DNA from: Paucidesulfovibrio gracilis DSM 16080
Lineage (GTDB): Bacteria > Desulfobacterota > Desulfovibrionia > Desulfovibrionales > Desulfovibrionaceae
Reading direction: 5' to 3'
Assembly: GCF_900167125.1 (NCBI RefSeq)
Contig: NZ_FUYC01000002.1
Coordinates: forward strand, 359,106 to 423,105
Length of the DNA stretch: 64,000 nt
In this document: one piece after another, positions 37,587-45,807 of the stretch
Position numbering within the stretch: the first letter of the stretch is position 1
Layout: every line of letters begins with the position of its first letter
Program-made: the position numbers and the translations under genes
The notes under the pieces: generated by a model
Told to the model about the DNA's origin: nothing
Seen by the model: only the letters and a program-made list of their open reading frames with translations
Databases searched by the model: none

Positions 37587-38345
37587 ATGGCCCGATCCGA
37601 GGACGCCGCCGTGGTGTATCGACTCCGCGATGTGCGCAAAATACGCGAAAAGGGCGGATTCCGCTTTGAATTGCGGATTCCGGACTTCACCGTGCGTCGT
37701 GGGGAATTTCTCGCGGTGGTGGGACCGTCCGGCTGCGGCAAGTCCACGTTGCTGGACATGCTGGGATTGGTGTTACGGCCCACCTCGGCCCGGGAGTTCT
37801 TTTTCCGCGCCCAGTCCGGGAAACAGCAGGAAGCCGGACCGGTCAGCATCCTGGACTTGGGTGAACCGGACATGGCCAACGTGCGCCGCCGTTCCATTGG
37901 CTATGTGTTGCAGAGCGGCGGGTTGCTTCCTTTTCTTTCGGTCCGGGAAAACATTCTGCTCCCCTGTCGGTTGAACAGGATGCGCGGGGCCGAGCATGTG
38001 GACGCGCTGGCCAAAGCCTTGGGCATTGCCGAACAATTGAGTAAAAAACCCCAGCATCTTTCCGGCGGCCAGCGCCAGCGGGTGGCCATTGCCCGCGCCC
38101 TGGCGCACCGTCCGCCCTTTGTGCTGGCTGACGAGCCGACCGCTGCTGTGGACAAGCTCACGGCCAAAGAAATCCAAAAACAGTTTAAAACCATTTCCAG
38201 AAATCTTGGGGTGACCTTGGTGTTGGTCACGCACGATCTGGGGCTGGCCCGTTCCGGTGCGGACCGGATTTTTGGTTTCAAGGTGCAGCGCGATGCCGAA
38301 AACAGCACGATTTCCACCCTGGCGGAATACAAGGGGGCGGCATGA
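37587..38345 (+). CDS. tagT: TagT/LolD-like ABC transporter ATPase
   Basis: 252 residues from ATG 37587, with AAGGA upstream. Walker A GPSGCGKS (46-53), signature LSGGQ (158-162), Walker B VLADEP (179-184), then VTHDLGLA as H-loop. It is of the LolD/MacB group, which powers mechanotransmission rather than classical uptake. It overlaps the permease gene by four bases. In Pseudomonas T6SS the TagT ATPase with TagS is needed to activate PpkA from the periplasm. A similar signalling transporter is inferred here. Confidence 0.8.
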   Translation: MARSEDAAVVYRLRDVRKIREKGGFRFELRIPDFTVRRGEFLAVVGPSGCGKSTLLDMLGLVLRPTSAREFFFRAQSGKQQEAGPVSILDLGEPDMANVRRRSIGYVLQSGGLLPFLSVRENILLPCRLNRMRGAEHVDALAKALGIAEQLSKKPQHLSGGQRQRVAIARALAHRPPFVLADEPTAAVDKLTAKEIQKQFKTISRNLGVTLVLVTHDLGLARSGADRIFGFKVQRDAENSTISTLAEYKGAA

Positions 38346-40228
38346 GACGGACGCGCGGCATTGTTCTCCGGCTTTCCCTGGCGGACCTGTTCCATGAGTG
38401 GATTCTGTCGGTCTGCCTGGTGATGGCCGTGGCCGCGGTCCTTTCTCCGTTGCTGATTTTGTTTGGACTGAAATTCGGAACCATTGAAATCATGCGGGAC
38501 CGGCTCATTGAGGATCCGCGCAACCGGGAAATCCGGCCCATGGTGTCCCGCAGTTTTGAACGCGATTGGTTCGAGTCCATGGCCGGGCGTCCGGACGTGG
38601 ACTTCGTGGTGCCGTTCACGCGGCAGATTTCCGCGCAGGTGGATGCGCGGCTCGTGTCCGGTGGTGAAAGTCTGTCGTTGGATATTTTGCCCACGGACCA
38701 GGGCGACCCTTTGTTGTTGCAGAATGGCGCCGAGGTTCCTGGGGAGATGGAGTGCGTGCTTTCTTCTTCCGCGTCCGAGGAGCTGGGCGCCAGCCCGGGC
38801 GATATGCTGGCCGTGCGGGTCAAGCGGCTGCGGGGTTCCGATTATGAAACCGCGGACGTGCGGCTTCGCGTAACGGGCGTGACCCGTGCCCGGGCCACCA
38901 TGCTGCGTTCCATGTATGTTCCGCTGCCGTTTCTGGAGGCGGTGGAGCGCTTCAAGGACGGGCAGGCTGTACCGGAATATGGTTGGCCCGGTGAGCAAGC
39001 TCTGGCCTATCCCGTGTATGATCATCTTGTTGTATTGCTACGCGAACCGTTGCCACGGGTGGATTCATTCCGACTGGTGAACAACACCGGCTTTACGCGC
39101 AAAGAGGAATTGGACCCGCAAGCCCTTGCCGAGCGTGTCGGCTGGAAAGCGGCCGCTTCTGGCAGTGCGTATCTGGTGTCCTCGCGCACCAAGCCCGTGG
39201 ATGCGGAAAGTCTTTTGGCCGTGCAGTATGCCCTGCGGGGGCGCGGCGCGGTGCTGGTCCCGGGCGTACGCGATTTGGAAGCCGTGTTGTTGGCGCCGGA
39301 CGGCGGGGAAGTGGCCCGCCTCGGACTGGACGCTTTTTCCATGACCGCCGAGGACGCGGAATCCTGGGGCGTTGCGGTGCACCCCGGCTGGCATCGTGTT
39401 GCTGAAGACGCGCCCGCTTCCATGTGGCGCAAGGTATTGTTACCCCCGGAATTGGCGGAACAATACGCTCCTGCACAAGAAGGCCCAGAGGCCGCCGATC
39501 CGTTGCGGCTACGCCTGGAACGGGAAGATGGCACTGTTTTGGAGTTTCCCGTCCACGTTCAACCCGGGGCGAATCCGGTTTCTGGCCGGGCGTTGATTCC
39601 TGTGCGGCTGGCCGGGGTCTTGAATTTGTTCGGGGAACGAAACGTAGGCTTTGAACCCCGGTCCGGCGAATTCACGCTGGAGCGTCGTGGGTATGCCGGA
39701 TTTCGACTGTATGCCGCAACCATTGATCATGTGGACGGATTGCGACGTGAGTTGGAAAGCCGGGGTGTTACCGTGAGCACCGAGGCGGAGCGGATTCGCG
39801 ACGTGATGGAACTGGACGGCTACCTGACCCTGATTTTTATGCTCATTGCGGGCGTGGCCCTGGCTGGTGGCGCGGCGTCCCTGACAGCCAGCCTCTATGC
39901 TTCGGTGGAGCGCAAACGGCGTGACCTTTCCGTGTTGCGGCTGCTGGGACTGTCCGGACCAACGTTGTTTCGGTTTCCCATTTATCAAGGCTCACTGATC
40001 GCTTCAGCGGGGTTCGGCGTGGCCTTTGGGTTTTTTGAGATGTTGGCCGTGGTCATCAATACATTGTTTCGTGACCACTTGCAGGCTGAGGAAAGTCTGT
40101 GTCGGCTGGAACCATGGCACCTTGCTTCGGCATTGGCCGGAACCGTGCTTGTGGCGGTGCTGGCGGGCAGTGTGGCGGCCTGGCGAGCCACACGCATTGA
40201 ACCGGCCGAAGCGCTTCGGGACGAATAG
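38342..40228 (+). CDS. tagS: TagS-like FtsX-type ABC permease
   Basis: 628 residues. One membrane helix near residues 18-45, a periplasmic domain of more than 400 residues, then three C-terminal helices (about 495-525, 555-580, 595-620) with the FtsX closing motif WRATRIEPAEALRDE. This is the layout of MacB/LolCE/TagS permeases, which pass force from ATP hydrolysis to periplasmic partners. The start overlaps the ATPase stop (ATGA). The large outer domain is presumably what contacts the secreted partners encoded beside it. Confidence 0.8.
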   Translation: MRRTRGIVLRLSLADLFHEWILSVCLVMAVAAVLSPLLILFGLKFGTIEIMRDRLIEDPRNREIRPMVSRSFERDWFESMAGRPDVDFVVPFTRQISAQVDARLVSGGESLSLDILPTDQGDPLLLQNGAEVPGEMECVLSSSASEELGASPGDMLAVRVKRLRGSDYETADVRLRVTGVTRARATMLRSMYVPLPFLEAVERFKDGQAVPEYGWPGEQALAYPVYDHLVVLLREPLPRVDSFRLVNNTGFTRKEELDPQALAERVGWKAAASGSAYLVSSRTKPVDAESLLAVQYALRGRGAVLVPGVRDLEAVLLAPDGGEVARLGLDAFSMTAEDAESWGVAVHPGWHRVAEDAPASMWRKVLLPPELAEQYAPAQEGPEAADPLRLRLEREDGTVLEFPVHVQPGANPVSGRALIPVRLAGVLNLFGERNVGFEPRSGEFTLERRGYAGFRLYAATIDHVDGLRRELESRGVTVSTEAERIRDVMELDGYLTLIFMLIAGVALAGGAASLTASLYASVERKRRDLSVLRLLGLSGPTLFRFPIYQGSLIASAGFGVAFGFFEMLAVVINTLFRDHLQAEESLCRLEPWHLASALAGTVLVAVLAGSVAAWRATRIEPAEALRDE

Positions 40229-40237
40229 GGAGAGGTG

Positions 40238-41860
40238 ATGCGGATGTTCAGACCTGGTGTGATCATTGGGGACGGCGCGGCACGGACCGTCTGGGGATTT
40301 TTGCTGGTGCTGGCGATGCTGGCCGTGGCCTGGCCGTGCCGGGCGCACAACCCCCGTCCTGCGCAGGGAGATATGGTTCTGCCTATGCCCGGCGGTGAGG
40401 AAATGGTTTTTCGTCCGGTGTTTCTGGACCAGGGGGACGGTCCCTTTGCCTTGCGGCGGTTCAAGATGGGCGATCCCTCGGGCGGGTTTCGGGAGCATCC
40501 CACGGCCGTGGCCCTGGGCGGTTCCTTTTTGGTGGATCGGGGCGGTCGCAAGGATTGGTGTTACTACATGGGCAAGTACGAAGTCACGGAAGGGCAATAT
40601 TATACCGTGATGGGACTGCCCGACGGCGCCAGTCAGGACTTGCTGCAATCCAATCTGCCTATGACCCGCGTGACGTATTTCGACGCGCTGACCTTTGCGG
40701 ATCGCTATAACCGTTGGTTGATGGAGAACGCCCAGGGCAAGCTTCCCATGAGCGGGCCGTCGCCGGGATTTGTCCGTTTGCCCACGGAAGCGGAATGGGA
40801 GTTCGCGGCTCGGGGCGGAGCCGAGGTCGGGCCGGATCAGTTCGACCGCAAAATACCGTATGATGACGTCTTGCCGAAATATGAGTGGTTTTCCGGTCCC
40901 AGTTCTTCGCACAATAAGCTGAAGGCGTCCGGCGTTCTTGATCCCAACGTGCTGGGACTGCACGACATGCTCGGCAATGTGACCGAGATGACGCAGTCGC
41001 TGTACCGGATTGAATATTATCAGGGGCGTCCCGGTGGTTTCGTGGCCCGGGGCGGGCATTTTCTCACGGCGGAGGCTATGCTGCGTTCCTCGCTTCGTAC
41101 CGAGGAACCGTTCTACATCGGTAGCCAGGCCAAGGGATTCAAACCCAATGCCAAGCCCACCATGGGATTTCGGCTGACGTTGTCGTCGATTATTTACACG
41201 GACCGGGCTACGCTTAAGGATTTGGAATTCGCATGGGAAGAATACCGCGAAGGCCAGGGCGCGGCCATGCCTGCCGCGGTTTCCGTCAGCCCCACCAGCG
41301 TTCAGGCGGACGTGAAGTCCCAGGAGGCCATGGAACATTTGCAACGGCTCAAGGCGGAGGTGGCCCGTTTGGGTGGCGGTGAGGCGTTGTCCCGTGAACT
41401 TGGCTTTGTTGAAGCATCTCTTGCAGACATGGCCGTGATTCGTCGTCAGGCGGACGAGGATTCCGCGTATGCCTGGGCCAAGATTGCCGCGGAGCAGGGA
41501 TTTTTCCTGTATCGCGAACTGCGCAAGCTTCCCACCGTGCTCATGCTGTTGGAGAGTGCGGAAAAGGCCGGACGCACGGCCATGGTGGAAAAACTTGGAA
41601 CGCGTCGTGACGAGGTGCAGGGCAATATCGACGCGGCGTTGGGAACGTATTCGGAATCGTTCCGGCGTCTTGCTTCCACCCCGGATTGGGCCGTGGACAA
41701 GGCTTTTGAACGCTACACCGAATTTTTGCTCAAGCACAGCGCCGCGGACCAGGTTCGTGTGCTCAAGACGGTGCGGGCGCAATATAAGGACTTTGACCAA
41801 ACCAAACGTGCCGATACCGTGGGATGGCGTCGGCAATTGGAAGCCCTGGCCGCTCCCTAG
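40238..41860 (+). CDS. tagR: TagR-like secreted protein with formylglycine-generating-enzyme fold
   Basis: 540 residues; ATG 40238 follows GGGAGAGG, and a GTG one codon earlier is the alternative. Signal peptide to about residue 36. Residues 45-320 are an FGE/SUMF1 domain: GKYEVTEGQY, LPTEAEWEFAARGG, GNVTEMTQS, GGFVARGGHF and PTMGFRL. The pair of catalytic cysteines near the end of true FGE is absent, so it is a binding protein rather than an oxidase. About 180 helical residues follow. In Pseudomonas, TagR has this fold and acts on PpkA in the periplasm. Nine bases follow the permease stop, so it belongs to the same operon. Confidence 0.8.
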   Translation: MRMFRPGVIIGDGAARTVWGFLLVLAMLAVAWPCRAHNPRPAQGDMVLPMPGGEEMVFRPVFLDQGDGPFALRRFKMGDPSGGFREHPTAVALGGSFLVDRGGRKDWCYYMGKYEVTEGQYYTVMGLPDGASQDLLQSNLPMTRVTYFDALTFADRYNRWLMENAQGKLPMSGPSPGFVRLPTEAEWEFAARGGAEVGPDQFDRKIPYDDVLPKYEWFSGPSSSHNKLKASGVLDPNVLGLHDMLGNVTEMTQSLYRIEYYQGRPGGFVARGGHFLTAEAMLRSSLRTEEPFYIGSQAKGFKPNAKPTMGFRLTLSSIIYTDRATLKDLEFAWEEYREGQGAAMPAAVSVSPTSVQADVKSQEAMEHLQRLKAEVARLGGGEALSRELGFVEASLADMAVIRRQADEDSAYAWAKIAAEQGFFLYRELRKLPTVLMLLESAEKAGRTAMVEKLGTRRDEVQGNIDAALGTYSESFRRLASTPDWAVDKAFERYTEFLLKHSAADQVRVLKTVRAQYKDFDQTKRADTVGWRRQLEALAAP

Positions 41861-41909
41861 TGATGCCGGGGTGGGGTAGTTTGTAAGACGAATAACAAGG
41901 AGAGTCGGG

Positions 41910-42584
41910 ATGAAGAAAATCATTAGCCTGGTATTGGTGTTGACCCTGCTCGGCGGCGGCCTGAGCGTCATGGGCGGGTGCGCCAAGACCGATCGGGGAC
42001 AAACCCAGCAGGAAGGCGCGGCCACGGGCGCTGCCGGCGGTGCTGTGCTGGGCGCCATTCTCGGTGCCATCATCGGTGGGGATGCGGAAAGCGCGGCCTG
42101 GGGCGCGGCCATTGGTGCGGCTGCCGGTGGTGCCGCTGGCTATGCGTATGGAACACACGTCGCCGATAAAAAAGAGGAATACGCTGAAAAGGAACAGTGG
42201 CTGGATGCCTGTGTCGCCAGCCTGGAGCAGACCAACGCTGAAACCCGGGAGTACAACGCGCAGCTTCAGACAGAGATTGCGGAGTTGAATACGCAGACGT
42301 CCACCTTGCGTGCTGAATACGACAGTAAAAAGGCGGATCGGGACACGCTCCTGGCGGAAAAGGAAGTGGTGGATAAGAAGCTAGCCGAGGCCAAGGAAGC
42401 CCTTGGTAAGGCCAATTGGGAGCTGGAAAACCAGCAACGCGTTTTGGCCGAGGCCCAGGATTCTGGTGCCACGGACCAGGCGCAGGCTCTTGACGAGCAA
42501 ATCGCGGAATTGAAGGTCGAGATCGCCAAGCTGGAGGAGCAGACCGAGCAGCTCGCGTCCATGTCCAGTCGTATGGCTGTGTAG
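41910..42584 (+). CDS. TagQ-like glycine-zipper coiled-coil lipoprotein
   Basis: 224 residues, GGAG before ATG. Lipobox ending at Cys24 (SVMGGC). Residues 38-85 are a glycine zipper (repeated GAAGGA, GAILGAIIGG, GAAAGGAAG), and 90-220 form a long coiled coil rich in Glu, Lys and Ala. The residue after the Cys is Ala, which favours the outer membrane. TagQ of Pseudomonas is likewise an outer-membrane lipoprotein that holds TagR. The match here rests on location and architecture, so it is weaker than for the other three. Confidence 0.7.
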   Translation: MKKIISLVLVLTLLGGGLSVMGGCAKTDRGQTQQEGAATGAAGGAVLGAILGAIIGGDAESAAWGAAIGAAAGGAAGYAYGTHVADKKEEYAEKEQWLDACVASLEQTNAETREYNAQLQTEIAELNTQTSTLRAEYDSKKADRDTLLAEKEVVDKKLAEAKEALGKANWELENQQRVLAEAQDSGATDQAQALDEQIAELKVEIAKLEEQTEQLASMSSRMAV

Positions 42585-42632
42585 CAAGGGACGAAACGGG
42601 ACGGTTGGTCCAGAAAGAGAACACGCAAGTCC

Positions 42633-42651
42633 GGGCGGAGTCCCTCCGCCC
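42633..42651 (+). repeat. hairpin just before a ribosome binding site
   Basis: GGGCGGAG pairs with CTCCGCCC around TCC. It ends three bases before GGGGGAG, the ribosome site of the second lipoprotein gene, and could tune its translation or protect the mRNA end. Confidence 0.6.
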
Positions 42652-42665
42652 ATGGGGGAGCTGGA

Positions 42666-43166
42666 ATGCGCAGGATAGGCTGGCTGGTTTTGCTGGTGGG
42701 GTTGGTGGCCGCGACGGGCTGCCAGACCACTGGGGATCCCACCAAGGGCGGCCTTTGGGGGTGGAGCGAGGACAAGGCGCAGCAGCGCATTGATGAACGG
42801 GAATCCCGCAAGCTGACCCTGGAGGAAGAGCAACGTATCGAGGAGGAACGCACCGCTGCCTTAGAGGCGGAAAGTGCGGAAATGCGTGCGCAACGGGACG
42901 CGCTGGTGTCCAAGACCGTGCAGATGGATGAGCAACTGGCTTCGCTCCAGACGCGAATCCGTTCGGCCAAGGTGCAGACCGAGGAAGCCAAGAAAGAGCA
43001 GTGGGAGCTGTATACCCAGGCCCGCTCGTTGCAATCCCGATTGACCGAGGCCCGCTCCGCTGCGGCCACTTCCCCGGATTTGGCGGCCAAGCAGGAGGAG
43101 GTCAAGCGGCTAGAGGCGGAAATGGATCGCCTGCTGCAGGAGGCTGAGGCGCTCAGCACGTTGTAA
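42666..43166 (+). CDS. small coiled-coil lipoprotein
   Basis: 166 residues with strong GGGGGAG site. Signal peptide and lipobox ending in Cys19 (VAATGC). After a short Gly/Thr stretch the whole mature protein is one long coiled coil (Glu, Arg, Ala and Leu repeats from about residue 38 to the end). Not a recognised family. It follows the TagQ-like gene by 81 bases and has similar architecture without the glycine zipper, so it may pair with it. Confidence 0.65.
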   Translation: MRRIGWLVLLVGLVAATGCQTTGDPTKGGLWGWSEDKAQQRIDERESRKLTLEEEQRIEEERTAALEAESAEMRAQRDALVSKTVQMDEQLASLQTRIRSAKVQTEEAKKEQWELYTQARSLQSRLTEARSAAATSPDLAAKQEEVKRLEAEMDRLLQEAEALSTL

Positions 43167-43479
43167 TGCTCGCAGAGACCGTGCCGGTTGTTTTGGCGGT
43201 TACAAAGGGCTGACGTGGGGGCGGTTCGATCGAAGGTCGAGCACGGGTTCCAGGGTGTTGCCTTGCCCTCTACGTGGTAAAGCCGCCAGTATTTGCCGGG
43301 TGTAATGAGTCCAAAGCGTTACCGGCAGGCTGGGACGGAAAAGGTTTGCGCGGTTGTGGCCGGTTAGCGGGCCGTTTTGTTGCGTATTTGGTGGAGAGGG
43401 AGGCGAGAGCATCATGGTCTTGCCCTTCTCTGTCATGGATTGGGTTGCTGCCCGGCGTCGGCCGGGATCGGAGGATGCC
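43167..43479. other. non-coding gap before the S41 protease gene
   Basis: 313 bases. A weak GC hairpin (GGCC/GGGCC, near 43362-43377) followed by GTTTTGTT could be a terminator for the lipoprotein genes. An alternative start for the protease (ATG 43414, with GGAGG) falls here. No RNA gene is seen. Confidence 0.4.
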
Positions 43480-44610
43480 ATGCCGTTGCCGAACCGGAAC
43501 ATCCCGGTGTCGTGCCGTGCCTTGGCCGTTTTTACGTTACTTGTCGGCCTGCTGTTTCCCGCTTCGGTGTTGGCCCAGGATTCCTGGGTGGACAATGACG
43601 ACATGCTGCTGTTTTACGAAGCGCTGGTCAAAATTCGGGAGCAATCCATCCATCCCGAGCAGCCCAAGGACATGGTCCGTAAGGCTGTTCGCGGATATTT
43701 GCAGCAGCTGGACGCTTTTTCCGATTATCTGACCCCGGAGGAATACGCCGCTTGGAAACAAGCCCGCCAAGGCGGGTATGCCGGGGTGGGCATGGACATT
43801 TTTGCGGATCCTTATGGCCGCATCATCTGTTTGCCGTTTCCGGGGGGACCAGCGTATCAAGCCGGGGTGCGTTATGGGGACGTGCTTACGTTTGTGGGGC
43901 GTCGTTCCGTGCGCGGCACGGCGGTGCGGGTGGTCGGCTCATGGATTCGGGGCAGGCCCGGTGGTAGTGTGAGCATCACCGTAAGCAAGCCGGGCGGCGG
44001 AGTGCGTGGATACACTTTGTCCCGGCGTATGGTGGAGTTCAATGAAGTGGCGCTGGATCAAAGCGGTCCGCTGCCGCGTATCCGAATCTATAGTTTTTCG
44101 TCGCAAACTGCTGAAAAATTGCAACACATATTGCAAAGACTCCCCAAGGATCAGCCCCGGGTTTTGGATTTGCGCGGCAACACCGGCGGCGACCTTTTTG
44201 CGGCCATGGATGCAGCCGCTTTCTTTTTGCCTCAAGGGACCGTCATTGTGGATATTCGTTCACAAGGTGGAACCAAGAGGTACTCGGCAACCAATGCACC
44301 TTTGGACAGTGCGCCGCTGTTCGTGTGGCAGGACGCGCTTACGGCAAGCGCGGCAGAGGTTTTTCTCGCAGCATTGGTGGAAAATGGCCGGGCCACAAGC
44401 ATGGGCCAGACCAGCTTCGGGAAGGGGGTAACCCAGACCATGGTGGAATTGTCCGACGGGTCGGTCATGTTTGTGACCAACGGGGCATTGCGGACTCCTG
44501 GCGGAGCGTATTACCATACAAAGGGCATTGAGCCGATGCGGGAGTTGGAACTTCCGTTGGGTGCGCCGGATTCGGCGTTTTGGAATGCCACATTGGAACG
44601 TTCGAACTGA
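43480..44610 (+). CDS. secreted PDZ/S41 (C-terminal processing) protease
   Basis: 376 residues from ATG 43480, which has GGAGG and gives a normal signal peptide cut after VLAQ; ATG 43414 also has a site but would add 22 residues before it. A helical N-domain is followed by a PDZ domain (about 97-180, GVGMDIFADPYGRI ... PAYQAGVRYGDVL) and the S41 core: LDLRGNTGGDL, catalytic Ser290 in LTASAAEVF and Lys315 in TSFGKGVTQ. The Ser/Lys pair is intact. Periplasmic. It may trim or degrade a partner of the vWA/Tag-like proteins encoded just upstream. Confidence 0.82.
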   Translation: MPLPNRNIPVSCRALAVFTLLVGLLFPASVLAQDSWVDNDDMLLFYEALVKIREQSIHPEQPKDMVRKAVRGYLQQLDAFSDYLTPEEYAAWKQARQGGYAGVGMDIFADPYGRIICLPFPGGPAYQAGVRYGDVLTFVGRRSVRGTAVRVVGSWIRGRPGGSVSITVSKPGGGVRGYTLSRRMVEFNEVALDQSGPLPRIRIYSFSSQTAEKLQHILQRLPKDQPRVLDLRGNTGGDLFAAMDAAAFFLPQGTVIVDIRSQGGTKRYSATNAPLDSAPLFVWQDALTASAAEVFLAALVENGRATSMGQTSFGKGVTQTMVELSDGSVMFVTNGALRTPGGAYYHTKGIEPMRELELPLGAPDSAFWNATLERSN

Positions 44611-44650
44611 TATCGCCGTGTTGCGGTGACGGGGCGTATGGAGAGGTATG

Positions 44651-45640
44651 ATGCGTGGTCTTGTGTTGAGTGTGCTGATGCTGTTGTGTGCGACTTCAGG
44701 CGCGTGGGCAACGGGATACGATCAAGCGGTGGAGCTATACCAGAAGGGAAATTTTGAAGCCGCCAGAGGAGCGTTTTCTCCACTGGCCCGCGGGGGGGAC
44801 GAACGGGCCTGTTTTGCCCTGGCCCGCATATATGACCTTGGAAAAGGGGTAGATCGCAACGTTGTGGAGGCCTGGCGATGGTATCGGCTGGCCACGGGCA
44901 ACGATGCCGCTGCAACGCGTGCCGATGCGTTGTGGGCTGCCATGTCGGCCGATGAGCGGCGTCGAGCCAAGGCACTGCTGGAGCCGGGAGCCGCCGGGAC
45001 ACTGGCCAAGGGCGGGAATGCTTCGACGGATGCGGCCGTTGCCTCGTCTTCGGGGTCGTTGAATGTTTCGACCGGAAAGCCCCGGGGGCAGGAACCGGCT
45101 CCGGTGGACGATTCGGATTCCACCTCCGTAATGGATTCCCTTACACAATGGTTTACCGCGCCCAACGGCCTGGACGCGGTGCATTCTCAGGAGTACACGT
45201 TCTTTTTTCCGAAGGGATACGAGCGGGTGGAATCCGGAGAAGCTTCCGGCATCGTGGAAAACTGGGTGAACGCTGAACAATCTATGGCTGGGACCATCAA
45301 TCTGGTGGTGCAGGATTTTCCACGTGAGGATGTGAGTACGGTTTCCCGCGATGTTTGCGGACAGTTGGCGCGGCAGGGGATGGAATCCGTGGGTGAGGTG
45401 ATGGGATTGCAGGAACCCTGTGTCATGCAGGGAGCACCGCTGTATCGTCGTGAAGATGGCAGGGTTCGTTGCGGCTATCTCGGTGATTTTGAATACGAAG
45501 GGAAGCCGTTCCAGGTGCGGCAGACCATGCTGCTGCAAAATGACAGGGACCGTATGTACGTGGTTACGGGCATCTGGCAGAAAGAACGCGGCGATGGAGC
45601 GATGCTGGAAAAAGCCATGAAACAGTTTCAGCTTCCCTGA
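44651..45640 (+). CDS. secreted Sel1-repeat protein
   Basis: 329 residues; AGAGG precedes the ATG at 44651, with another ATG one codon earlier. Signal peptide to about residue 20. Residues 22-75 hold Sel1/TPR-like repeats (YDQAVELYQKGNFEAARGAF, LARIYDLGKGVDRNVVEAWRWY). A Gly/Ser/Asp-rich linker follows, then about 170 residues forming a separate unknown domain (EYTFFFPKGYERVESGEASG, then a Cys pair near the middle). Periplasmic. It lies 40 bases after the S41 protease and closes the block at a terminator. Confidence 0.7.
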   Translation: MRGLVLSVLMLLCATSGAWATGYDQAVELYQKGNFEAARGAFSPLARGGDERACFALARIYDLGKGVDRNVVEAWRWYRLATGNDAAATRADALWAAMSADERRRAKALLEPGAAGTLAKGGNASTDAAVASSSGSLNVSTGKPRGQEPAPVDDSDSTSVMDSLTQWFTAPNGLDAVHSQEYTFFFPKGYERVESGEASGIVENWVNAEQSMAGTINLVVQDFPREDVSTVSRDVCGQLARQGMESVGEVMGLQEPCVMQGAPLYRREDGRVRCGYLGDFEYEGKPFQVRQTMLLQNDRDRMYVVTGIWQKERGDGAMLEKAMKQFQLP

Positions 45641-45751
45641 CCGTATTCGGTTGCAGGGCGGGAGGGGCTGGAACAATGCAATGCCGGGCCTGAGTGCGGC
45701 GTAACGGTGTTTATTCACAGGCTGACGGCATTCTGCCGCTGCGTACACAAC

Positions 45752-45781
45752 AAAAGGCGATCCCGGGAAGGATCGCCTTTT
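45752..45781. terminator. bidirectional terminator
   Basis: AAAAGGCGATCC pairs perfectly with GGATCGCCTTTT. It ends the plus-strand secreted-protein block and the minus-strand peptide transporter operon. Confidence 0.88.
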
Positions 45782-45807
45782 GTTTGCATTGGAAGAAGAA
45801 TGACGTG

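Noticed and set aside
43220..43300. tRNA-like GGTTCGATC stretch
   Set aside because: No acceptor stem, anticodon arm or CCA partner could be paired around it.
35418..45640. A complete type VI secretion cluster
   Set aside because: No baseplate, sheath, Hcp, VgrG, ClpV, kinase or FHA gene is present; only the periplasmic signalling parts match.
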